Shown here piece after piece: positions 43,468 through 52,177 of a stretch of 56,155 nucleotides of DNA (position 1 is its first letter; every line of letters begins with the position of its first letter). A program made the translations under genes and the position numbers. The notes under the pieces were generated by a model that saw only the letters and a list, made by a program, of their open reading frames with translations, did not search any database and was not told the origin of the DNA. This DNA is from Phascolarctobacterium sp. (lineage in GTDB: Bacteria > Bacillota > Negativicutes > Acidaminococcales > Acidaminococcaceae). The stretch lies in the NCBI GenBank assembly GCA_030523325.1, contig JAUNIS010000015.1, forward strand, positions 1 to 56,155. The letters run 5' to 3'.

Positions 43468-43549
43468 AATTTGTATGAACTACCCGCGCACGATGGAGTG
43501 GATAGCCCACCTATCCACAATCGTAGCCATAAAAGGAGGTAGTTATACC

Positions 43550-44211
43550 TTGGCTATTAAAAATTATAAACGTTCAGGTTGCAAAGATATATTCAATGCA
43601 TTCTTGGTTTCATCTGCAGAATATGCGGATTTTTATGAATTTCCCATACTCATCCCATCTTCTGAAATTCCAAAACAATTAATCTCTTTCTCTAAAGCTA
43701 TTCACAGCAATGATTATAACAATTGGGTACACTTCTATGAAGACGATGTTCAATTCGAAAGATTTTGGAGAACCCCTTAAAATACCTTGTAAAACTGAAA
43801 AAATACAGAGGTGTTATACTACCGGATTTTAGTCTTTATAGAGATATGCCATTGGTTATGCAATTATGGAATATTTATAGAAGCAGAGCTCTTGGTCATT
43901 GGTTAAATGAAAACGAAGTGCAAATAATCCCTAATATCAGATTTGGAGATCAAAGGACCTTTGATTGTTCCTGTTCCGGAATCCCTCAACACAGTGTTAT
44001 ATCATTAGGAAGCCACGGTACATTGAAATGTAAAAATGACAGGATAATTTTTACACAAGGGATAGATTTTATTGTTAAAAAACTTAATCCGAAAGCAATT
44101 ATCATTTATGGTGCTGCTCCAACAGAAATTTTTAGTAAATTTAAAAATCAAGGAATCACTATAATTCAATTCGAAAGCGATTATGCCAAATCTCACAAGG
44201 AGGCGGTTTAA
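43550..44211 (+). pseudogene. DUF4417 protein with a frameshift
   Basis: Two overlapping frames together make one DUF4417 protein: residues up to NWVHFYEDDVQFERFWR in the first (to 43780), then NPLKYLVKLKKYRGVILPD, SLYRDMPLVMQLWNIYRSRA, VIPNIRFGD-like and QFESDYAKSHKEAV in the second (to 44211). The break is at GAGAACCCCTTAAAA near 43767; one more A would restore R-N-P-L-K. DUF4417 proteins are found in phage and toxin-linked loci and have no assigned activity. TTG start at 43550 with GGAGG ten bases upstream. The second frame ends by overlapping the nuclease start (TAATG). A sequencing error or programmed slip cannot be excluded, but the site is not a classical slippery heptamer. Confidence 0.75.
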
Positions 44212-44669
44212 TGGGTTGCGGATTACACGGCGGATTCGGAAATACAAAAGGATCTCAACCAGCAGTAAAAGGATACAAATATTTTAAGCCTGTCAATTTT
44301 AAAGGCACTGTCAAAGTAGATGGTGTTGAAGTTGATGTAAGCAGAAGAGTTTATCAGCGAAATGACATAGATTTTAATTACTATGATTCTGCTAGTGGCA
44401 TGACCAATTTAGAAAGAATGCAAAACGGTAAAGCTCCCATCGGTAGTGACGGGAATCCAATACAACTCCACCATACTATTCAAAAAGAATCTGGAAACAT
44501 GGCTGAGGTCAAGGAAATCACTCACCAAGAATACTATTCAACATTGCACGGTCTCATATCTAACGGAAACAGTTTTAGAAATAACGAAAAACTCAAACGA
44601 CAATATAATAACTTTAGAAGATTATATTGGAAGTGGCGAGCACAACAATTTTTAGGAGGAAGTAATTAA
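44211..44669 (+). CDS. LHH-type HNH/EndoVII nuclease toxin
   Basis: A 152-residue protein. The C-terminal 95 residues match the LHH family of HNH/ENDO VII nucleases: GMTNLERMQNGKAPIGSDG, then IQLHHTIQ (Leu86-His87-His88) and a final NFRRLYWKWRAQQF. This domain normally forms the toxic tip of much larger secreted polymorphic toxins. Here it stands almost alone behind a 55-residue glycine-rich leader (GCGLHGGFGNTKGSQP), with no signal peptide or delivery domain. ATG start with AAGGAGG upstream, overlapping the DUF4417 stop and followed directly by an immunity gene. Confidence 0.87.
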   Translation: MGCGLHGGFGNTKGSQPAVKGYKYFKPVNFKGTVKVDGVEVDVSRRVYQRNDIDFNYYDSASGMTNLERMQNGKAPIGSDGNPIQLHHTIQKESGNMAEVKEITHQEYYSTLHGLISNGNSFRNNEKLKRQYNNFRRLYWKWRAQQFLGGSN

Positions 44670-45085
44670 TGAACCAAGAATTACGAATTGCGATCAAAAG
44701 GCATGAGTCAATCGGAGATTTTACCTATCCCATTGTGGAAGATAAATTAATTTCCGAAGCTGAACATAAGTTATGCCTGGTACTACCAATATCTTATATT
44801 GAATTTCTAAAAGAATTTGGTCACGGCGGATTAGATGGTATTGAAACATTTGGCATAGGCAAAAATAACCAATTAATTTTTGTAGATGAAACTCTAAAAT
44901 ATCGTAATCTGGGTCTACCACACAACTTTATCGTAATAGAAAATTGCGACGAATGGCTTTATTGTTTAGACTCTAACAACGGGCAAATTATCACCTGGAC
45001 GTATAACGAAACTCCAGAATTCTCTTTCAATTCTTTTGATGAGTATCTTCAATGCCGAATCAACGATGCTATAGATAATATGTAA
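44669..45085 (+). CDS. SMI1/KNR4-family immunity protein
   Basis: A 138-residue acidic protein of the SMI1/KNR4 (SUKH) superfamily, the commonest immunity family paired with nuclease toxins. It contains LISEAEHKLCLVLPISYIEFLKEFGHGG, then the beta-rich GIETFGIG region and a C-terminal FNSFDEYLQ. It should bind and block the LHH nuclease encoded just before it. Its ATG overlaps the toxin stop (TAATG) and has GGAGG upstream, giving coupled production. Confidence 0.88.
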   Translation: MNQELRIAIKRHESIGDFTYPIVEDKLISEAEHKLCLVLPISYIEFLKEFGHGGLDGIETFGIGKNNQLIFVDETLKYRNLGLPHNFIVIENCDEWLYCLDSNNGQIITWTYNETPEFSFNSFDEYLQCRINDAIDNM

Positions 45086-45099
45086 CATCATAAACAAAA

Positions 45100-45474
45100 T
45101 CAAAAAGACACCCAGAACTTTTGATCCAAAAGTTTTGGGTGTTTTACGGGTATCCAAAGATTTTCTTCGTACTCTTCTAAATAATTTTTTAATTCCAAAA
45201 TAATTTCTTGAACCTTACTAGCATCAGCTTCAGAATTTACTTTCAGTGCTTTAGCGTAAGTCTTAACCTCTTCCTCTAAAGCGAATAAAAGATCTGCCAT
45301 TTCACTTACAGCGTCGATTTCATCGTCGAGTGCATCCGCTGCATCCTCGTTCTTGGGAATAATATTCTCTAGTTCATCAATGCGTTCGTCAAGAGCATCT
45401 CGCATGGCAGAAAGTAAATTTACATCTGCAGGATTATTTTTGAAAAGTTCAAGCGCATCTAAAATATTTTTCAT
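45100..45474 (-). CDS. Small acidic coiled-coil protein of unknown function
   Basis: A 124-residue protein that I do not recognise. It is strongly acidic and helical (LDERIDELENIIPKNEDAAD, then EIDAVSEMADLLFALEEEV), without signal peptide or membrane segment. The final 20 residues (WIPVKHPKLLDQKFWVSF) are encoded by the convergent terminator hairpin, so the C-terminus may have been replaced when the toxin cassette inserted next to it. I chose the ATG at 45474, preceded by AAGGAAG. Confidence 0.65.
   Translation of the reverse strand: MKNILDALELFKNNPADVNLLSAMRDALDERIDELENIIPKNEDAADALDDEIDAVSEMADLLFALEEEVKTYAKALKVNSEADASKVQEIILELKNYLEEYEENLWIPVKHPKLLDQKFWVSF
45108..45142. terminator. Shared convergent terminator
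   Basis: A 16-bp stem with one G-T pair (45108-45123 with 45127-45142, loop ATC) has T runs on both sides. It serves the immunity gene from the left and the minus-strand gene from the right, and lies inside the last 15 codons of the latter. Confidence 0.88.
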
Positions 45475-45588
45475 TTTTCTTCCTTCTTTCATTATATATA
45501 TCATGCGATGATTTTCTAAAAATTTTTCGTCCGAGAAATTTTTAAAGGATGCGTATCATTATTCCCGCGTAACTCGCTTGCAAGAAAA

Positions 45589-46131
45589 TCACGCTAAGCC
45601 AAGCAATGCTAGTTCACTCAAGCTGATGCAATGCTTAAGCGTATTTTTTTCGATAGCCTCAAGACATTCGGCGAAATCTATCCACAAAACAGATTCTACT
45701 TCGCTATCTTGCAGGCGAAAATCTTTTTCCTCGTAATCGTCTAAGCGCAGGAGAAATACTTTCGTAACTTGTCTATCGTGATAAGGAACGCCATGAAATT
45801 CTGCGTCCCAGTCGATGGATTGGTAGCCGCAAGGAATTAATTGTTCCTCCCTCGCTTTGACGCCTAGCTCTTCTTCCAGCTCGCGCAGTGCGGAAACTTC
45901 GTAAGAATCACCCGCAGGAATGTGCCCCGCACTGGAAATATCATAACAACCTGGAAAGGAATCCTTTGTTTGGCAACGTTTTTGCAAAAGAATTTGTGTT
46001 CTGCCGTTTTTTATTCTATAAAGCCAAACGTGACTTGTCCTGTGACGAATTCCCTCTCTATGAGCGCGTGAACGTTCGACGACTTCCCCGGTTGGTTCTC
46101 CATAAATATCAACAACGTCTAAGTATTCCAT
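45589..46131 (-). CDS. Nudix hydrolase (YfcD/IPP-isomerase-like subgroup)
   Basis: A 180-residue protein that opens LDVVDIYGEPTGEVVERSRAH and contains SHVWLYRIKNGRTQILLQKR, as in the YfcD/Idi-like Nudix subgroup. The Nudix box is GHIPAGDSYEVSALRELEEELGV: the metal-binding R-E-L-x-E-E-x-G part is complete, while the first conserved Glu of G-x5-E is Asp. Substrates in this group are nucleoside or other diphosphates and are rarely known. ATG start with a distant GAGGT; monocistronic. Confidence 0.88.
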   Translation of the reverse strand: MEYLDVVDIYGEPTGEVVERSRAHREGIRHRTSHVWLYRIKNGRTQILLQKRCQTKDSFPGCYDISSAGHIPAGDSYEVSALRELEEELGVKAREEQLIPCGYQSIDWDAEFHGVPYHDRQVTKVFLLRLDDYEEKDFRLQDSEVESVLWIDFAECLEAIEKNTLKHCISLSELALLGLA

Positions 46132-46164
46132 GATTTAAAAATTTACCTCTAATTTTCAAAAACT

Positions 46165-46203
46165 AAAGACTGACTCATGAAAATATTTTCTGAGCCAGTC
46201 TTT
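46165..46203 (-). terminator. Terminator after the first giant hybrid kinase
   Basis: An 8-bp stem (46165-46172 with 46196-46203) with an inner CTCA/TGAG pairing is followed on the minus strand by TTTAGTTTTTG, four bases beyond the kinase stop. Confidence 0.75.
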
Positions 46204-46206
46204 GTT

Positions 46207-49200
46207 TTACTTATGAATCCAATGAGACAACACTCTTGCTAAAGCATGCATATCGATAGGTTTAGCGATATGTTCATTCATACCAGCGTTACGTGACTCA
46301 GCAATATCTTGTGCGAAAGCATTCGCTGACATGGCTATGATTGGTATACGTTTAGCGTAAACTCTATCCATTGCACGGATAGCTCTTGTCGCCTCGTAAC
46401 CATTCATCTTCGGCATCTGAATATCCATGAAAATTAAATCGTAGTAATCGTCAGGACATGCATTCATTTTATCTACAGCAATGGTACCGTCTTCTGCACA
46501 TTCAACCTCGAGACCTGTCATCGAAAGAATCTCGGTAGCAATCTCGCTGTTGAGTTCGTTGTCTTCGACAAGCAATACTCTGTGACCAGAAAGATCCATG
46601 CTGGTAATATCTTCTAACGGTTCCTCTTTTTTAGATTTTGTCTCACCCTTGTTAATGATTGTATCGAAGACTCTTACGAGACGAGACTTGAAGAGAGGCT
46701 TGGAGACAAATGCATCTACACCTGCAGTTCTCGCCTCTTGTTCAATATCACTCCAGTCGTAAGCCGAGATGATAATGATGGGTACGTCCGGTCCAACTTT
46801 TTCACGAATAATTCGTGCCGTGTGGACGCCGTCCATATCCGGCATTTTCCAGTCGAGAATTACCGCGAAGAAATCGTTCGCTGCCTGATGATGTTCGATG
46901 ACGGCTTTAACTGCTTCCTTCCCAGAATTCACGCCCTCACTCTTCATGCCGATATCGTCTAGAATGATACAAGCGGATTCGCAGGCATCAGGATCGTCGT
47001 CAGCAACAAGGACACGCAAATCAGTAAACTCGCTGTAGTCGATGGCGTTTTCTTCCTGCAACTCCAGGAAAAGAGTTACCGTAAAAGTAGAGCCTTCGTC
47101 TAACTTACTCTTAACCTCAATGTCGCCACCCGTCATACGAGCAATGTTACGAGCTATCGGCATGCCAAGGCCTGTTCCCTGAATTTTAGTGATGCGTCCG
47201 TCCTCAGCTCTCGTAAACGGTTCGAAGATTTGTTTTTGGAAGTCCTCGGACATACCAATACCATTGTCCTCGAAGGTGAAGACGAAGCAACCCACCTTGG
47301 CCTTACCAGTTGGTTTTTCCTCGATGGTCAGAGTAATCTTGCCTCCATCAGGAGTATATTTAACAGCATTACTCATCATATTCATAAAGATTTGTTGCAT
47401 GCGTAAGGGGACGCCAATAACTTTTTCGTGGATTACGTTACGAATACCAATACGGAAATCGTGTCCATGTTCCTCAACCTGAGGCTGTACCATGGAAACC
47501 ATATTTTCTACGAGCTCGGAGAGATTGAATTCTTCTTCGGAAAGATCAACCTTGCCAGACTCAATCTTGGACATGTCTAATACTTCGTTGATGAGAGCAA
47601 GTAAATGTCTTGATGCTCCTGTAATTTTTTGCAAGCATTCGGTCACACGCTCTTTGTCGTCGATATGTGTTGCGGCAATAGCCGTCATACCAACGATACC
47701 ATTCATCGGTGTGCGAATATCGTGGGACATATTTGCAAGGAAGTCAGACTTAGCACGATTTGCAGATTCTGCTTGCGCGAGTGCAGTACGTAAAAGCTCG
47801 TCCTTAATTTTTTTCTCCGTAATATCTACGAAAATGCCAACATAAATATCGGGCGTACCGTCCTTACGGCGTGCTACACGACCTGCAGCATGATACCAAC
47901 GCCACTCGCCAGATTTTACTTGCAAACGATATTCTACATCGTAAACCTTTTTACCAGTGTAGTCGTTAATAGTTGCGTAATACTCCTTGAGCACACGTTC
48001 TTTATCATCGGGATGTAAAAGATCGGACCAAGATTCCAACTTGTTGGGGAATTCTTCGATACTACTGTAGCCAAGCATTTTTCTGAACTCGCTACTCCAG
48101 GTTACATTTTTCATATTGCCCTGCTCATCGAAAGCCATGCCCCACATACCAGAGCCAAGGATTTGGTGAGTAAGGAAGAAGCCAGTCTCGTAACCCTTGT
48201 CACGAACAAATTTTTCTCTTTCTTCTTTCTGAGCTGCTTCGGTAATATCAGCGGCAAAAACATAAAAGACGTCGCCATATTCTTCGGTGTGAACAAGATG
48301 ACCATAATCGTCTAACCAACGAAGCTCACCATTGAGTGTAGACACGCGATATCTCACGTGGTCTTGCTGACCCAAATATCCGTCAGAGTGAATAATTTGT
48401 TGCCAAATAGATTTTTCTACGGTGTCTCTGTCTTCTTCATAAAGCATCCCAGAGAAGGAATTGCCTGTCAGCTTTATAAATTCTTCATCGGTAGAGCAAC
48501 CACATATCTGACGAATGCGATGATTAACGTAAATAAATTCTTTTGTGTCATCTGCACGATAAATAAAGAAACCACCGGGCAAGCTATCTGCCAAGGACTC
48601 GATTACCGGCAGAGTCTGACTGTTAATAGCAAGATTACTGTAGACGTGACGTGACGCATAAAGTACATGTAACAGTTTACCATTTTCGTCTCTGTCTCCT
48701 ACGATAAAGGATGCCTCAATCCAGCCCCTTTCCTCTGTATCCGTGAGTCTGCCAAAATATTGTGTTGATATAATCTGCTGCCCTTTCATACGCTCCTCGA
48801 GAGTATTAAGGTCAGTAAATTCTAACATGGCCGCAGCGTATTCTGCTCCCATTAAACTACCGCACACTTTGGCAAAGGCATTGGTCGCATTATTTTCTTC
48901 TCCTAAAGCTTTACGGAATTTATCCGTTGCTTTGACGGTTTGGAAAGTATGGTCCTCAAGAGAAACGTAAAAGACAGAGGAATAAATCTCTCCTAAAGAA
49001 TCGATTATTTCCATTCTTCTTTGCAGTGTTTCTTGCTGGCGCAATTCTTTTTCTTTGCTGTCATTCACGGTCTCCGTTGCATAGATAGCCTGCTTAAGAC
49101 GACCGTTTTCGTCACGTTTTACTGCGATTAGGGAACCTTCTGCCCAGCCTTCTCCTGTTGGAGTATTAACAAATTTGGAACCGTAATATTGAACAGTAAT

Positions 49201-50400
49201 TATCTGTCGGTCAGCGAGTCTTTCTACCATAGTGTCGAGATTAGTAAAATTGCGCATCAATTCCTGGTAATCTTCTCTAACCATGTTATCGACAAAAATA
49301 CTAAAAGCCCAGTCCGCACTACCTGTTTTACCTAAGATACCTTTGATGCCACTCTTAGTATTTACCTCTTTGAAAGTACGCTCGTCTAAATCGATTAAAT
49401 AAGCAACCGTATATCTTGTGGCCATGGATTCAATAATTTCTTGATTTTGACGACGAGATTCTCTAACTTGTAGTTCCGCACGCATCGTTGCATCGACATT
49501 GCGGAAGCCTTGCACAAGATATTCCCTGCCGTCAGAGCCTTGGAACCTTGCATAGTTAATCTGAATATATAAAAAATCTTCTGCTTGGGTACCGATATTT
49601 ATCAGACAACGACAAGGAACCGTATAAGTGCCTTTTTGGGGAACCAGCTCAAGAACTTTTTCCATATTAGCGATAAAACGAATTTTCTCACGGTCCTCCG
49701 GATGAACAGCAAAGTCTATATATGTATTCATCGCATCATCGATGGACGCACCACGTGCATAATGTTCACCAAAAATTTGAATTGCCTCACGATGAATTTC
49801 TTTATTTGTTGCACGATAAAAAACAAATTTTTTTGTGGATACATCTATGAGCTGCAGGAGTTCATACTCTTTGCCAAGAGCATCGATAATACCTTGTTGC
49901 CTTTGCATTTCCTCAAGATATCTGTTCGCCGTATTCTCACGATTTTTATCTAAAGCTGCGTCCTCACGTAAAATACGAGTGCAATAAAGCACCTTGGTAA
50001 CTTTCCCGTTCTCATCTCGTTCTAAAGGATATATGGCAGCTCTTGACCATCCAGACGTAATACCCGTGTAGTCAAAGGTAATAATATCTTTGTCGCCAAG
50101 TCGCTCGGCTATGCTAGGAAAATCGTTAAACTCAAAAAGACCACTACGTTCTTTATCCGCAGTCAATTTCTCCACCATACCGAGGAGTGCATCCGTTGCC
50201 TTTCCGCGTTTGTCAAGCAGAGCATGGACAGCTGTATTCCCTTTTAAAATTTCGTAAGCGTTAGCTTGTAAATCCAAAATAACGATAGCGAAATAAATGT
50301 TGGTCAATGCTTTGAAGATAGCGCTTTCGAGAATATTCTGTGCTAGGCATTCGACACAAGAATGTTTTTTATCTTGCGTATGTAAATTTTTATTTTCCAT
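46207..50400 (-). CDS. Giant multi-sensor hybrid histidine kinase with two receivers
   Basis: A 1397-residue soluble kinase. Sensor parts are a recurring module (about 27-145), a PAS-like module with VHPEDREKIRF (168-306), two more copies of the recurring module (320-446 and 462-586; hallmark N/EFT-LNT-ERL/M and RDENG-L--VLYA), and two PAS/PAC domains (598-720, 745-862). Then come the H box [10 protein letters not shown] (His893), the ATPase with EDNGIGM and GTGLGMP, receiver 1 (about 1128-1250; Asp1183 in [11 protein letters not shown]) and receiver 2 (about 1273-1397; Asp1326 in FMDIQMP). All phospho-transfer residues are present, but there is no HPt. The last 506 residues are about 90% identical, without gaps, to the kinase at 52368. 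A CxxC pair near the N-terminus (CVEC) is unexplained. ATG start with AGAGGA upstream. Confidence 0.93.
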   Translation of the reverse strand: MENKNLHTQDKKHSCVECLAQNILESAIFKALTNIYFAIVILDLQANAYEILKGNTAVHALLDKRGKATDALLGMVEKLTADKERSGLFEFNDFPSIAERLGDKDIITFDYTGITSGWSRAAIYPLERDENGKVTKVLYCTRILREDAALDKNRENTANRYLEEMQRQQGIIDALGKEYELLQLIDVSTKKFVFYRATNKEIHREAIQIFGEHYARGASIDDAMNTYIDFAVHPEDREKIRFIANMEKVLELVPQKGTYTVPCRCLINIGTQAEDFLYIQINYARFQGSDGREYLVQGFRNVDATMRAELQVRESRRQNQEIIESMATRYTVAYLIDLDERTFKEVNTKSGIKGILGKTGSADWAFSIFVDNMVREDYQELMRNFTNLDTMVERLADRQIITVQYYGSKFVNTPTGEGWAEGSLIAVKRDENGRLKQAIYATETVNDSKEKELRQQETLQRRMEIIDSLGEIYSSVFYVSLEDHTFQTVKATDKFRKALGEENNATNAFAKVCGSLMGAEYAAAMLEFTDLNTLEERMKGQQIISTQYFGRLTDTEERGWIEASFIVGDRDENGKLLHVLYASRHVYSNLAINSQTLPVIESLADSLPGGFFIYRADDTKEFIYVNHRIRQICGCSTDEEFIKLTGNSFSGMLYEEDRDTVEKSIWQQIIHSDGYLGQQDHVRYRVSTLNGELRWLDDYGHLVHTEEYGDVFYVFAADITEAAQKEEREKFVRDKGYETGFFLTHQILGSGMWGMAFDEQGNMKNVTWSSEFRKMLGYSSIEEFPNKLESWSDLLHPDDKERVLKEYYATINDYTGKKVYDVEYRLQVKSGEWRWYHAAGRVARRKDGTPDIYVGIFVDITEKKIKDELLRTALAQAESANRAKSDFLANMSHDIRTPMNGIVGMTAIAATHIDDKERVTECLQKITGASRHLLALINEVLDMSKIESGKVDLSEEEFNLSELVENMVSMVQPQVEEHGHDFRIGIRNVIHEKVIGVPLRMQQIFMNMMSNAVKYTPDGGKITLTIEEKPTGKAKVGCFVFTFEDNGIGMSEDFQKQIFEPFTRAEDGRITKIQGTGLGMPIARNIARMTGGDIEVKSKLDEGSTFTVTLFLELQEENAIDYSEFTDLRVLVADDDPDACESACIILDDIGMKSEGVNSGKEAVKAVIEHHQAANDFFAVILDWKMPDMDGVHTARIIREKVGPDVPIIIISAYDWSDIEQEARTAGVDAFVSKPLFKSRLVRVFDTIINKGETKSKKEEPLEDITSMDLSGHRVLLVEDNELNSEIATEILSMTGLEVECAEDGTIAVDKMNACPDDYYDLIFMDIQMPKMNGYEATRAIRAMDRVYAKRIPIIAMSANAFAQDIAESRNAGMNEHIAKPIDMHALARVLSHWIHK

Positions 50401-50688
50401 CAGTAGTTTCCTCTCTGAAAATCTCTTATAAATGCATCGAGATTATCGGTGCAGAGTTCTCAATCTCTCAAGCAAGTAATTAATATATAAAACTCGCAGT
50501 GAGAAGTTCACTCTCCTTCTATTATATTATACATCCCTCCCATTCATAATTCAATTTCTTTAGCACTATTTACAATTTTTTCAAAAAAAAATTGTAAAGT
50601 TTCGGGAGTTCACGACAAAATAAAACTTTACAAGTCAAAAACAAAAAATATTTTACGTTTGCATTTAAACTATTTTTAAACATATTGA
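50401..50688. other. Upstream region of the giant hybrid kinase
   Basis: No gene is seen. Notable sequences are an inverted pair TTTACAA (50569-50575) and TTGTAAA (50592-50598) around an A/T tract, and single TTCACGA (50609) and TTTACAA (50627) words. These resemble the half-site of the phased clusters elsewhere but are not spaced 11 bp, so I do not assign them to the same regulator. Confidence 0.45.
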
Positions 50689-50735
50689 AAAAACTATACC
50701 CCTTTTGCAAAAAATATACAAAAAGGATATAGTTT
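50689..50735 (-). terminator. Terminator after the DUF234 ATPase gene
   Basis: An 8-bp outer stem (50691-50698 with 50728-50735) and an inner CCTTTT/AAAAGG stem are followed by TTTTTT on the minus strand, 12 bases past the stop. Confidence 0.75.
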
Positions 50736-50746
50736 CATTTCTTACT

Positions 50747-52138
50747 TTACTCTTTGACCATCTGTTCAAAGGTAATCAACTTGAAGTGTTCGTTTACTTG
50801 CGCAAGAGACTTACATCTTGAGGTAAAACTTTTTTTAGCAAATACATATAAATAAGTATTGTCGAAGGAAAAAATTTTGCTGCGCTCTTGTAATTTTTCT
50901 AAAACATCAATATCAACAGCTTCATTTGTCCATTTGCATTCAGCAAATAAAGCTGTGTGCTTGTCCTCTACAGCCATAATATCGATTTCTTCCTGTTTTC
51001 TTGTGCGAGGATTGTTTCCCCACCAATTGCCCATACTACCAAAGGTCAGAGATAAATTGCCGGACAAGAGCTGTTGCCACAGATATTGTTTACATATCTC
51101 TTCGAAAACCTTGCCCATATACTCGTTAAAATATGGTTCTATCCTTTTATAAACGATATCGGCTCCACCCATTGCAATGAGAGATGAATGCTGTGGTATA
51201 AAACGATACCAAAAACGAAACGTATTATCTTCCAAAGCATAAATTGCTTTGCGATTGCTTGCGTCTCCATAAGGATTTTCTTTTCTAACGAGGCCAAGAT
51301 CAATTAAATTTTTAAGATAAGCAGTGCAAATACTTGTACCTTCTCCTACCCTGGCAGAAATATCAGTCATTCGGCTAGCACCATTAGCTATGGCTGTAAT
51401 AATAGCATTATACAAAACAGGCTCTCTTACCTCTTGCTTAAGAAGATTCAAAGGCTCCTCATAGAGCATCGAATCCGGATTCAAAAGAGTACGCTTAAGA
51501 TTTTCCTCGATAGAAAGCTTATCGTCAAATTGCAAAATATATTGAGGAGTGCCACCTAAAATACCATAAGCGAGAGCTTTGTCTTCATTTTTATAATTGG
51601 GGAAACATGCACAAAACTCTCTAAAGCTAAAAGGCAAGAGTTTTATCTGTCCCGTTCTTCGTCCATATAAAGGAGCCTTGTAAGCTAAAACCTCGTCTTC
51701 CATATAACTCATAGATGATCCACATAAAATTAACATCAGCTTGGAAGCATCTTTATATTTGTCTATGAGCATTTGCAGGGTGGAAGCTAAACTTTTATCA
51801 GAACGTGCTACGTAAGGATATTCGTCAATCACTAAAACAATGCGCTTTGTTTGAGCTAGTAAGAAAACTTGTTCCAGAGCATTTTGAAAATTTGCAAAAA
51901 CGAGATCGGAAATACTATTTTGCTCATAAACATAAATGCTTTTACTTAAATTAGCAAGGTTCTGCTGCACATTACTTTCTAAACCCATAAAATAAATTGC
52001 ATCCTTGCCGCTGATAAATTCCTTGATGAGGGCTGTTTTACCAACACGACGCCTACCATAAATGACTACGAATTCAAATTTGTCAGATGTATATAATTTT
52101 TCCAGGGTGTTGAGTTCCCTTTCTCTTCCTATGAACAC
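50747..52138 (-). CDS. AAA-type ATPase with C-terminal DUF234 nuclease-like domain
   Basis: A 463-residue STAND/AAA-like ATPase. Walker A is GRRRVGKTALI (28-38) and Walker B IVLVIDEYPYV (about 100-110); the middle has LLPFSFREF and LGGTPQYI, typical of the archaeal-type ATPase family; a winged helix follows. The C-terminal DUF234 part has QEEIDIMAVEDKHTALFAECKW, which fits a PD-(D/E)XK nuclease core (D, then E-x-K). Function in bacteria is unknown; such genes are common, mobile and often present in many copies. GTG start with GGGAG eight bases upstream. Four 15-bp repeats overlap its promoter. Confidence 0.9.
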   Translation of the reverse strand: MFIGRERELNTLEKLYTSDKFEFVVIYGRRRVGKTALIKEFISGKDAIYFMGLESNVQQNLANLSKSIYVYEQNSISDLVFANFQNALEQVFLLAQTKRIVLVIDEYPYVARSDKSLASTLQMLIDKYKDASKLMLILCGSSMSYMEDEVLAYKAPLYGRRTGQIKLLPFSFREFCACFPNYKNEDKALAYGILGGTPQYILQFDDKLSIEENLKRTLLNPDSMLYEEPLNLLKQEVREPVLYNAIITAIANGASRMTDISARVGEGTSICTAYLKNLIDLGLVRKENPYGDASNRKAIYALEDNTFRFWYRFIPQHSSLIAMGGADIVYKRIEPYFNEYMGKVFEEICKQYLWQQLLSGNLSLTFGSMGNWWGNNPRTRKQEEIDIMAVEDKHTALFAECKWTNEAVDIDVLEKLQERSKIFSFDNTYLYVFAKKSFTSRCKSLAQVNEHFKLITFEQMVKE

Positions 52139-52177
52139 ATTTTCATCTCCCTGCTAAAAAATTTTTCTTTTTTTAAT

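Larger units (their letters stand above)
43209..43549. other. Leader region of the toxin-immunity cassette
   Basis: No protein gene is convincing here. It has two copies of a 22-bp repeat (43330-43351 and 43446-43467), an imperfect hairpin TTACAG...CTGTAA near 43300, the hairpin ATTCGAGT...ACTCGAAT overlapping the first repeat copy, and an 8-bp perfect hairpin (43498-43505 with 43511-43518). An eight-codon frame, ATGGTTAAATTGAAAGTAG..., at about 43259 is too small to judge. It may be a structured regulatory leader or a small-RNA locus. Confidence 0.45.

Noticed and set aside
43765..43785. Programmed -1 frameshifting in the DUF4417 gene
   Set aside because: The junction AGAACCCCTTAA is not an X-XXY-YYZ slippery site and no downstream pseudoknot is obvious; a one-base deletion or read error is simpler.
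50569..50633. TTTACAA/TTCACGA words upstream of the 46207 kinase as another phased regulatory cluster
   Set aside because: Spacings are 18 bp or inverted rather than 11 bp; the region is so A+T-rich that such words are expected by chance.
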